A stretch of 64,000 bases of DNA, taken from positions 50,651,115 through 50,715,114 of the forward strand of contig JACGWO010000002.1 of NCBI GenBank assembly GCA_034509735.1, in the 5' to 3' direction. Below are positions 37,627 through 48,525 of the stretch, piece by piece; positions within the stretch are counted from its first letter, which is position 1; every line of letters starts with the position of its first letter. A program made the translations under genes and the position numbers. The DNA comes from Sesamum alatum. Its lineage: Eukaryota; Streptophyta; Magnoliopsida; Lamiales; Pedaliaceae. Under the pieces are notes generated by a model. That model ran no database searches, was not told the DNA's origin, and saw only the letters and a list, made by a program, of their open reading frames with translations.

Positions 37627-37850
37627 TGTAACATCCACAAATTTTATACATAATTGTGAAATTAATTGATAATTATTTTAAAAATTTTGTTAATTAATAA
37701 ATAAATTATAGATTCAAATTCTGGACATATTAAAACTTAACGAGGTATATTGGAGCTTTCTATAATATTTTGAAACAAATTACATGAATTAAGAAAATTA
37801 GAAAGGATATATAGGTATTTAAAAAAAAAGTTTTTTAAAAAATGAAATGG

Positions 37851-37881
<31 letters not shown>

Positions 37882-39955
37882 AATGATGGGTGTGCTGGCA
37901 CCCATTCTCGTAAAAAAACATACACGCACACAATCCAAAAACATTCGCGCACACACACACACATACCATACACACACACACACTTATTCACGCTACTGAC
38001 GGAAGAAGGTACGAATTTAATTTTAAAAATTATTATTAATTTATATAATTACATTATTTGATCAGTGCATTTATTAAATATGATTGGTACTATCTAATTT
38101 ACTATTTAACCAAAAAATTTAATAAAATTCGGCATTATACAAATTAATATTCAGGTATATGTTTAATTGGAACAGAGATATTACTAATAATTAAAATTAT
38201 TTAATCAATTAGATTTAGCCGTTGTTATAATTGATTTACTCAAATTGATCGGGTTTATTAACTAAATACATAATTGTATGTACTAGTGTTTAAATCATTA
38301 TTATTATAGTGAAGACTTGGCAGAAATTAATAGGAATAGTAGAAAATTATGTTTGAGAAATATTAGGGAATTGCATTTAAGAAATATTATATTGATTAAA
38401 ATGAAATATGGGATATTTGTAGTAATTTCATTTAGAGAATGATAGTTATAAAAATATGAGTTGATAAAATAAACTCATGAGTTAATAGATAAATTAGATA
38501 TATATATATATATATATAAAGTTGGGAGGCTTAGAATATCCATTAATTAGAAGAAAATGGAAGGGAGGTTTAGATTTTAATATAATAAAATATTAAAAGA
38601 TTCATGAAAAATATAAGAATATTATTTAATATTTTAGTTAGCATTTACGGTATTTTTTATATATTAATTATACATATTATAATTTATTCTAGATGCGGAG
38701 ATAAAGTAGAGGGTTGATTAGCCCCGTTTACTAATGTAATCGTTTTGAAATTTGAGGTAAGTATAGTTAATTGGATTTGTATATATATCTTTATATATAT
38801 GGATGTATACTCTTGTGTTGTATATGTAATCGTGAATTGTTGGCTATGGGTTTGGATTACTTTGTTATTATGTGAAGTTGTCATTACATGCTTATATGTA
38901 TTTATGGTGTAAGAAAGAAGAATGAATGATTGTGTGTTTCCATACTTTTTTATTGTGGATTGAAATTGAATAATGAGATTATTGATGAAAATGATATAAA
39001 TTGAGATGAAGATATGGCTTACCTGACCTGGGGCATATTTAATGGTTTATGGTGATGTGATTGATAACGAGCTATGTGTTGTCATGATGATGAATCGATG
39101 ATGTGACTTGTGATATAAGAAAAATGAATATATAGCTAGGTACAATGGCGCGATGGGTACCGGGGTATTCCGGGTAGCGGGGAATATCTTGTGTTGATGG
39201 CTACACATTGGGGTGGTGTGGGGGTGCCATGTTTGATGTGATGTCCCGTGCTGATATTGCTAGACACTTGGCCAGTATGGGGATATCATATACGATGGGT
39301 ATCCTGGGCCTGCGATTGTATGATATTGATTGAGGTGATGAGAGCTGGCAAAATCATTGAATATACTCCAGCTTAGGTAAGCAGGGCCCTAAAAGAATAA
39401 ACTATAATTTCGAGTATATCATGTTGTGTATCAATCTATGATTATTAATATTGGTTATTTTGTGATTTCGTGATAATTGCATGGTGAATGGTTGTTGGTT
39501 AGTGTCAACTGCATGGAAATTCTCCTAGTGTGCACGTGTATGTATATATATGTATACTAATTTACTATACTTATTGAGTAGGCAGCTCATCCATTATCAT
39601 GTATTTTTCAGGATATAAGTCACAATAACTAGCCAAATGGTGAGTTATAAGTCGATCATCATTATTACTATGTGGGGCAGTAGGAGTATATTGAGCGGGA
39701 GCCCTAGTTGCATAATATCATATATATTCGACTTTCAGTAGTTTTGTATTTTAAGTTTTGTAATAACTAGAAACTGTATTTTTCTCTTTTTCTTATATTT
39801 ACAAATGCTAAGGCAAGGAATTAAATACAATATTTTGATGACGTATGTATTACGTGATGCCTATATAATATACTGGTGAAAATATGAGCTGTCATATTGG
39901 GCTTAAAGATTAATATTCTTATAAGATGGATTGTAATTACGGAGGGGGTGTCACA
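37627..39955. mobile_element. Solo LTR of a Ty3/gypsy-type retrotransposon, 2.33 kb
   Basis: It begins TGTAACATCC and ends GGGGGTGTCACA, the TG...CA boundary and short inverted end typical of plant chromoviral LTRs. Flanking 5-mers are GGTCG (37622-37626) and GGCCG (39956-39960), a 5-bp target duplication with one C/T change. No primer-binding site, gag, pol or second LTR is present, so this is a product of LTR-LTR recombination. The interior has tandem phrases around 39150-39320 ('gatgggtaccggggtattcc', 'gacacttggccagtatgggg'). Confidence 0.8.
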
Positions 39956-39960
39956 GGCCG

Positions 39961-42590
39961 CCTGTTGTTGTACTTGGGCACGACCAATTTTATGCGATCA
40001 CTGGATCACCTCTGCTTGGAGAAGAAATTAGTAAATGATCTTTCGGAAAACATAAAATATTTGTTATGTGATTGTTACTCACTTAATATGATTTTTGTAG
40101 ACTTGAGTGATGTTGCTAGTCAATGTGATCTATTTAATTATTCTAATCAACTTTTTTATTATAGTATTTTATTTCACGTGCACGCGCTTCTGACCTATCG
40201 AGCTTTTACTTATATATGTAATCTAAATTCATTCCTATATATATATATATATATATATATTAGCGTAGATCCCGTGCTATGCACGATTATATATATATAT
40301 ATTTTAATTTAATAATATTTTTATAATATATTATGCTATAATTTTTTTTATGTAAAATAAAATTTTCATTTTTAATAGGTTAAACATAGTAGTTTTGAAT
40401 TTTTAATCTATTTTGATTATTATTGACAAAGATATTTTCCTACATATACAATATACTTCTACTTACTAAAATTTGTATTATATGAGGGTTACTTTCAAAT
40501 TTCAAACAGCTATGACATTCTATTAAATATATATATATATATATATACTTTTTACATATGTTCAAACCTATATAAAAATATAAAAAATAAAGAATTAGTT
40601 AGATATATTGTTTGTATTATATAGTTCATCTTCCATAAAAAAATCATATTAAAATACATAAATCTAAAATGATCTTCCATATTAAAGAAATAAAATATAA
40701 AAAAAATAAAAACTTACTTTTAATGAGTTATAAGAAAGATAAATAAAATGATAAAAGAACGAAGAAAAGATGGAAGATAAAAAGAAAAAATAATTTAAAA
40801 TAATTTCAAAATCCCAATATCATTTCATTATTTTGAACAAAAAAGATAAGGAGTGAATTAAATATCATGAATGACAAAATAAAATAAGAACAAATAAACA
40901 TAAATGACTAAATTCAATTAAATAAGAAATATAGCAACATTATCACTGACCCTGATAATAAAAACACTTTCATCAGCTCAAAGAAATCCTAAAGGATGAA
41001 AGATTAATCTTAAAACAAAAGAATGAGTTGAACAAAAATAAATCAACAATTAAAACAATAAATATTTATCATACATTTTTCTAAAAGTCTGAATACATTA
41101 ATAAAAAAGGTTAGCAAGAGGAAAAAAAACTATAATAATAAAATGGGGTTATAAAATTACAACTTTACCCAGTCAAAAGATTGCCTTAGGGCGCGGGTGT
41201 ACACCATTCCAGAATATTTCATTATTATTCCCGAAAAGTGTAAAGTGCTAGAAAATGCAAAGGTTCGGAGATGCTTTGTAAAAAAAAAACGGTTGGGGGG
41301 CAAAGTGCAAAACGACCCAAAGGTTGGGGGTTGTCTGCTTTTAACCCTAATAAAAAATAAAATATGCCAAAATTTAAAATACAAAATATATTGAAGTGTA
41401 TAAGTAGGCAATCATATATAATTACTAAGTTGTAACAAAAAAACAACAAATGAGTCGTGTTAATATGCTATAGCCTTCGAGCAATTTGCAAACCATAGTA
41501 CTCCTTATTCAATTTTTTGGATTTTTGGAAGCAATATAACACTGTAAAGTATAAACGGCGGAAGTATGTCTCATAGTGACTTTTGAAGGATAAAATATGA
41601 AATTTTATCTCTATAAAAACTCAAGTAATTAATTATTTCCAAATACAAAAAAGTAATTAATTATTTTATAATTCATGTTTTGCATGAAGTGAATTAAAAA
41701 GTTCAAATGTAATAACTTACTAATATGTAGATTATATATATATATAAGTGAGTCGCAACATAAGATTTTCTCTCATTTATCAAAAGAATGAGCTAAATTC
41801 AAGTTAAAAACTAAAAAATTACTACAATCCCCTTGCAATATGTTGTTATACTTCAAAAATTTATTAAATTATTCTTAAATTCAAAAAGTTCATTCATCAA
41901 ATTTTCATTTTCAACTATAAATTCTTGCCTTATTTTAGGACAATAAAAAAAAATATTGGTATTTTGTATTTATAAAATTCTTTTATTTATTATTATTTAA
42001 CTAAAAAATAAGTTTTCTTTTCACCATATTTATATATATGGTGCATAACTTTTACAAACTTAGTAAACTTTGAGGTTTTCATTTATTTAATTATTTTGTT
42101 TCGTTCGATCAATTACAAAAGTAAAAATTGTTTATAATGATATAATTTATTTTTCAAAAATTCAAAGAGATATTTTTCTCCAAAAAAATTGCAAGTCAGT
42201 TGATTTTGACGATCTTTCATTTATAAAATTAAAATATTAGAAAATGATTCTTATTTGAATATTCAAAAATATACAAATAAATATCTCAAAAATTTAATAT
42301 ATTAGTAGTGAGAATTTTAATTATTTAGTACAATGAACTAAAAAGATTTAATATCTCAAAGTTCAAAAATAAATTTTATAATAGTTTTACTACGAATAAC
42401 TAAAAATAGTTAAAAATTTAATATTAAAATTTTATTGAATTAATCTCTGTATTTGTTTTTAATTTATCACATCTCTATAAATTTTTTGATTAAATTAAAA
42501 TATACAAAAGAAGAAAATGAAATTCAAACAACCGTGTGGACCTTTTCTCAAAAGAGCTCAAATTACACACATGAAAATACATATATTTAC
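39961..42590. other. Intergenic, AT-rich
   Basis: About 2.6 kb. It includes TA tracts, a repeat phrase CCCGTGCTATGCACG near 40270, and a MITE-like fragment at about 41150-41350 containing 'gttaaaagcagacaaccccc' on the minus strand. No gene is supportable. Confidence 0.55.
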
Positions 42591-43910
42591 ATGAAAATAT
42601 AAAGATTTACAAACCATATGATCATAGATTTAGTAGAATCATATTTACATAGTTCAAGAATTTAATATGATCGTTCTCTCCACCTTGTAAAGCATCGTAA
42701 TTAGTAAACAAAAAAATGAAATCTAAAAAAGAACAACAAAACTAAACTTAAAAATAAAAATTCAACGGATGATACTATAATATATATGATGGTGTATAAA
42801 AATATACAAAAAGGTAAATTTTAAATAGAAATAAAAATTAAATGTCATATGAATTAAGTAGAATCATATCAAGAAATAAATATGTAACTATTAACACTAA
42901 AGAAATATGTTCCTTCTTGTAAAAAATGAAGTTGAAAAAGAACAAAAAAATTAAATTGTAGATTAAAAATTGAAAAGATGATAATATATATGTTTAAATA
43001 ATTGGTGCATAAAAATAAACAACGGGTAAATACTTAAATATAAATAAAAATTAAATGACAGATTAAGTAGAATCATACAAATACATGTTAAACAAAATAT
43101 GTAGCAATTAACGCTAAATAAATCTGTTCGCTCTTGTAGAAAAACAAAAACTAAAAAAGAATGAAATATGAAAAAGAACAACAACAGTAAACTATAAAAC
43201 AAATTAATGGATGAAACTATAATATACGGACAAAAAACTAGTGTATAAAAGATACAAAAGAATAAATATTTAAATAGATATAAAAACTAAATGTCAAATC
43301 AAATAGAATATTTCAAATAAATGTTAAAATAAAATATTATCATTGATTATTATCTCAATGTGTACCTATAAACACTAAATAAATTTGTCCCTTCTTGTTA
43401 AGAAAGTGAAATTTGAAAAAGAACAACATAATTAAACTATAGAATAAAATTTTAAAAGATGATATATATACATATAAAATTGGTACATAAAATAAACAAA
43501 GAATAGATATTTCAATAGAAATAAAGACTAAATGACAGATTAAGTAGTTACATAAAAATAAATATGAAACGAAATATAATACCCATTAAGGCTAAATGTT
43601 AATTCTTGTAGAAAAACAAAAATTTTAAAAAATGAAATATGAAAAAGAACAACGAAAGTAAACTATAAAAAAAAATTAATGGATGAAATCATAAAGATTT
43701 ACAAACTATATGATCATAGATTTAGTAGAATCATATTTACATATTTCAAGAAATTAATATGATCATTCTCTCCACCTTGTAAGGCATTGTAATTAGTAAA
43801 CAATAAAATGAAATCTAAAAAAGAACAACAAAACTAAACTTAAAAAGCAATATTTACCATTAACACCAAATAATTCTATCCTTCTTGTAGAAAAACAAAT
43901 CAAGCAATCA
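42590..43910. repeat. Degenerate tandem array, units about 110-260 bp, with a near-identical 150-bp duplication
   Basis: The phrase GTTCNNTCTTGTAGAAAA (variable) followed by 'aatgaaat..aaaaagaacaacaa' recurs near 42.67, 42.91, 43.13, 43.39, 43.60, 43.77 and 43.88 kb. The block at 42608-42755 reappears with very few changes at 43688-43843, a longer-period copy about 1.08 kb away. It is AT-rich with no coding capacity. Confidence 0.6.
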
Positions 43911-46096
43911 CAATATATAGAAATATGAAAATTAACACCATAAGAGGAATAAATATTAAAGTTAATATTTAATAAAGAAAACATAAAAAATAGTATAGAT
44001 TATTATTTCAATATTTCAAGTATCATGAAAACTAAGATATAATGTTTCCAACCAATTAGATATTTTCTTGATAATTAGAAATTCAATTATAATCTTCGAT
44101 ATAAGATTTTGGATAAATATAAAATAAATATTTAATATATTAAAGTAGATGATATTTCTAATCAATAAGATTTTTTTCTTGACAATTAATTTTTTTATAA
44201 TATTGAAGATAAGATTTCAGATAAATACAAAATAAATAATTAATATATTAAAAATAAATTGTTTCTAACTAATGAGATTTTTTTTTGGGAATTAAAAAAT
44301 TCAAAAACATCAGAAAAAGTATTTGATCAAAATTGAACTAATTTGGTCAAATTTCGTTTTGCTATATATATATAAAGATATATTTATATATATATACAAG
44401 AAAGTGATCAAATCAAGATTTAATAATGCATGGATGTAGACAAATTGTAATAAAAACATGCAGACAAATTGTACTTCACAAACAGACACGTGAGAGTTCA
44501 ACATACTGCACAGACGACTGGGAAACAAACAAAACCATGCAGTTGCACATCAAACATGAAACACCCAACACATATTCACCAAACAGACAAATCCACCACA
44601 CATACAAAATGTTAATATTTTTTTTTTTTTTGAGTAAAATTCATTTTGATACGAGTAATTACAAATGGTTCAATTAATATTTTATTTTTACCATTAGTAT
44701 TACTTGATTAATGTACTTTTAATGCAGTTTTCCTATTATTATTTTATATAATAGTCATTTTAACTTCAGATTCCAAAATAAAAATAATTAACACATCAAA
44801 GAAAAATTTGCATAAATTTCTCTAAATATATTTTCCTTCTATTTGAACCAGGCTTTCAGGTTTATATTTGCCTATTATACCTATATAGTAATATTTGTTT
44901 GTTATTTTTCACTAATTTTATTTTTAAATATTTATAAGATAACTTATTTTTAATAATTAATTATATTAAAACTAAAATCCAATGCGTATTACAACCTCGT
45001 AAAAAATTTATTTTTTATTTTGATTTTTGAAAATATATGATATAAAACTTAAGGTCTTTAAATTGAAGCTTTTTGCAATCAGATTTTAATATCTCGATTA
45101 TTTGCAAACAAATACCTTTAACAATAATTACCTGTGCATTTCCTATATCTTTGTTAGATTAATTAGAACAAAATTACTACTGTAAATCTATTACTTGAGT
45201 GGACTTACTTGACTATTATATAATTTAGCAATAATATTTTATAAATCTAAAAGTAAATATAGGGGAAAAATTACCAAAAATGACACTAGAAAAACTTTTT
45301 ATTATTGGCTATAAATTTATTGGTTACGAACTAAAATTAGGGTAAATAATTGTTATTAATCATGGTTAAATAAAAATCGTTGCAAAAATCTAGATTATCC
45401 ACAAAAAATTCTTTTTGCCATGGTTATGGGCCATAACAAATGTTTTTGCCATGACGAATGTTTTAGCCGCACTCGCTAATACCACGGCCAATAATCATTG
45501 TATGACCGTGGTGAATGACTATTCATTATGACTATTTGTTTAGAATAGCTAAAATAAAGATAAATACTGATTGATTTTTATGAAAATTTTTCTGAAGTAT
45601 ATTTTATATTTTCCATTTTAAAATCTAAGGATAAAATAATCATTACTTAAAAAATTGATAGAAAAATAAATTAAAAACATCACTTGGGTACCAAAGTGAT
45701 ATTAATTAATCCTGAAACTCAGGAACTAATTCAATCATTTGTAATTACTCGAGTACCAAAATGACATTAACAACCAAAATTTTTGGGGATAATTTTTTTT
45801 TTCCCAATACTTTTATATATTAGTCCCTCCGGTTATTTTAGTTGCTCCCAAAAATGTGATAATATATATGCGTCTAAAGTATCAAAGTTCAATATATAAA
45901 TATATGAATTTTTGCATGTAATTCCTTATGGTAAATTTGTACAACCTCAATAAATTTGTACATGTAATAGCTTAATTACGATATGAAAAATTATTTTATT
46001 AGACATGTCAGATATTATATTTATTTGTTAAATCAGAACTAATCAAATTTTATTTAAAAAAAAGATTATTTTAATAATTTTCCAACTATTTCAAAC
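43911..46096. other. Intergenic, AT-rich; possible CACTA-type end
   Basis: A segment near 45280-45540 starts CACTAGAAAAACTT and is followed by repeated 'ccatggtt' / 'ccgtggtgaatgac' motifs, resembling the subterminal repeats of CACTA elements. The partner end was not identified. No gene is visible. Confidence 0.4.
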
Positions 46097-46300
46097 TTTT
46101 GCATCTAAATCTGTCCCCACAAAAAGTATTATTGGTCGTGATAAGGCAATCGTTTCATATATTGCTGCCGCAATAACTTGTGCATTTGGATCTGTCCCCG
46201 CAAAGAGTATTATTAGTCGTGATAAGGCAATCGTTTCATATATAGTTGCCGCAATAACTTCTGCTTCTCCATCTGTCCCCCCAGAAGGTATTATTGGTTA

Positions 46301-46730
46301 GGGTGAATTACAATTGACTCCCATAAAGTCTGACATAATTGTAAAAATTTTCTCGTTGTTTTAAAAATTACAAATACTCTTCCGAGGTTTGTAATTTTTA
46401 ATCAAGGGTTTGAAATGATCCATTTTTCCCTTGATTTTTCTTTTTTAAATTGTAGAAAAATCTAGAAAAATCAGCCGATGCAAATTACATTATTGCTCCT
46501 CTGTGTAAAAAACCTCTCCATGTGCATTTTTGTTCAAAAAAGTTCAGCAAATTTTAAAAAATAATTCAATTTGTAAAAGGGCAATTTGGTTAGTTCACCC
46601 ATAAAAATAAATGAAAATGGGTTATTTGTTAGACAGTTACAAACTTTATGAGGATATTTATGATTTTTGAAACAACGAGGGGGTATCCATAATTATGCCA
46701 ACCATCAGAAGAAATTATTGTAGTTCACCC
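46301..46730. mobile_element. MULE-type MITE, copy B (430 bp)
   Basis: Ends GGGTGAATTACAATTGACTC and, reversed, GGGTGAACTACAATAATTTC. The flanking 9-mers TATTGGTTA (46292-46300) and TATTGATTA (46731-46739) differ at one base, and removing the element plus one 9-mer restores a continuous minisatellite monomer. Same family as copies A and C. Confidence 0.8.
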
Positions 46731-46816
46731 TATTGATTATGATAAGGCAATCATTTCAATATATTGGTGCTATAGTGACTTTTGCTTCTGAATCCGTCCC
46801 TTAAAAGGTACTATTA

Positions 46817-47279
46817 TGATGTAGCAAACGTCTCACATCGGTTGCAGACGAGGAGCTTGAGTGGCTTATAAGCCCTTAATAGGACAAAATCGTGCGGGAC
46901 TGGTGGGCTAAGACCTCCTCCCTTGTGAGGCGCCTTTTCAGGACAAAACCGTGAGGCTCATACAGAGGAGAGGAGGCATTGGGGCTTATAAGCCACTCAA
47001 GCTCCCCGTCTGCAACCGATGTGGGACGTTTGCTACATCATCAGCCCCACAGACGAGGGGCTTGGGACGAGCACATGCCCTCGTTCCCACAGACGGCGCC
47101 AAATGATGCGGCTTGCGACTTGATCGGTGCCCCGTTGCGCAAGGTATTGTCCGATTTGGCTCTATATGAGCCTCATGGTTTTGTCCTGAAAATGCGCCTT
47201 ACTAAGGAGATGAGGCATTGAGACTTATAAGCCACTCAAGCTCTTCGTCTGTAAACGATGTGAAACGCTTGCTGCATCA
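46817..47279. mobile_element. TRIM-like element with three snRNA-promoter-like units
   Basis: Termini are inverted: the left is TGATGTAGCAAACGTCTCAC and the right, reversed, TGATGCAGCAAGCGTTTCAC. Flanking 5-mers are TATTA and TATTG. Three related units occur: plus strand at 46817, minus strand ending at 47040, and minus strand ending at 47279. Each has an upstream-sequence-element look-alike (GTCTCACATCG, GTCCCACATCG, GTTTCACATCG) about 25 bp before a TTATAAG box. Between the two minus units lies TTTGGCGCCGTCTGTGGGAA (minus strand), which resembles the start of an LTR-retrotransposon internal region. The closest description is a rearranged TRIM retrotransposon. Confidence 0.55.
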
Positions 47280-47524
47280 TATTGATTATAATAAAACTAT
47301 CATTTCTATATATTGGTGCTGCAATAACTTTTGCTTCTGAATTCGTCCTGTTATGATAAGACAAATAATGTTCCTACATATTGGTGTTGCAATAATTTTT
47401 GCTTTTGAATCCGTCCGTAAAATGTACTATTGATTATGATAAGACATTTGTTTATATATATTGGTGTTGCAATGATATTTGCTTTCGAATCTATCCCGTA
47501 AAAAATAATACTGATTCTGATAAT

Positions 47525-48244
47525 TAATGTTTTGAAATTTGGATCAAATTGGCCGGTTCGATTGAAAATCGAACCTATTTCTAATTCAGAGTGTAGGTAT
47601 AAAATTGGGAGTGATCAAACCCGGAGTGGACTGGTCAAAATTGGTCAACCCAATTCCTTTATTTAAGATAAAAAAGAAAAACCCACTTGAGCTGAGCTGT
47701 GACTTCTGTTCAACTGAGCAAACCAAACTTTCCTACATTTCTCTCTCTACAGCTCTCTCTCTCTCAATATAGATATGAAATGAGTTTCTTGAAAAGGTGT
47801 GAACGAACACAATTTTGTTATTAATTTTATTAATTGGTTTCTATATTTTTAGTTAATATTTTGTAAAAAGTTGATATTAATTTTTAATAAGGTTGAGTTT
47901 TTAATTTATTTATTTTATAAATTTTGGGGAATAAATTACAGTATATTTCATATATTGTTGTTATAAATGGTTGAATTTATTTTTGTATGTTTCTTATTAA
48001 ATTTTATTGGAAATTCTTGTTGTTATTAATTGAATGAAGTATACTTTGAAACATTTAAAAGTTTTTTATTTGAATACTTTTTATCTTTTAATTTAATTAA
48101 CTAATTAATATAAAATATATTGATATGCTATATATATATACACGTATATAATATAGTTCGGGTCAATCGTTTTTTCAATCCGATCGAACCAGTGACCCAG
48201 TAACTTGTCCGATTCAATCTCCGGTCCGATTTTCAAAACATTGC
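47525..48244. mobile_element. Inverted-repeat element inserted in the minisatellite
   Basis: The left end AATGTTTTGAAATTTGGATC and the reversed right end AATGTTTTGAAAATCGGACC are inverted copies, continuing into 'ggccggttcgattg' against 'ccgattcaatctccggtcc'. The element is about 720 bp with an AT-rich middle, no coding region, and interrupts one 81-bp monomer. Exact borders are uncertain by a few bases. Confidence 0.6.
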
Positions 48245-48525
48245 TGATAAGACAATCGTTTCTATATATTGGTGCCGCTCTCCTTGTTGCCTTTGCTCAT
48301 CATCTCTGCTGCGCGTTGGTCTTCCTCTTAGCCACAATTAGCAACACTTCCGGAAAATACAGTATTTTTCTGGGCAACATCTAGCTAGCTATCACATTCA
48401 CATGCATACATGCAAATACTGATATTCTTGTTTAAATTTTTAAATTTTTCTGTTAGATCATCAGCCGTTATCATTTTTACTGACGATCTTCTTTAATTTT
48501 TTTAACATTTACGGACAATCTCCAG

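Larger units (their letters stand above)
46097..48300. repeat. 81-bp minisatellite upstream of the AAT gene, interrupted by three insertions
   Basis: Monomers of about 81 bp share 'gataaggcaatcgtttcatatattg', 'gccgcaataactt' and 'ctgtcccc..aaagtattatt'. Two clean tandem units lie at 46138-46218 and 46219-46299. Further units are at 46731-46816, about 47281-47350, about 47350-47430, about 47430-47510, and a last one split between 47525 and 48244-48290. The array is broken by a MITE (46301-46730), an inverted-LTR element (46817-47279) and another inverted-repeat element (about 47525-48244). Confidence 0.75.

Noticed and set aside
39926..40312. 128-aa frame MDCNYGGGVTGRLL... at the solo LTR border
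   Set aside because: It starts inside the LTR, crosses the target duplication and ends in TA repeats, so it cannot be an evolved gene.
46097..46299. CRISPR-like spaced repeats
   Set aside because: These are adjacent 81-bp minisatellite monomers with no spacers, in a plant nuclear genome; there are no cas genes.
46979..47221. 80-aa frame MGLISHSSSPSATDVGR...
   Set aside because: It lies wholly within the TRIM-like repeat and reads through its promoter-like units; no domain is recognised.
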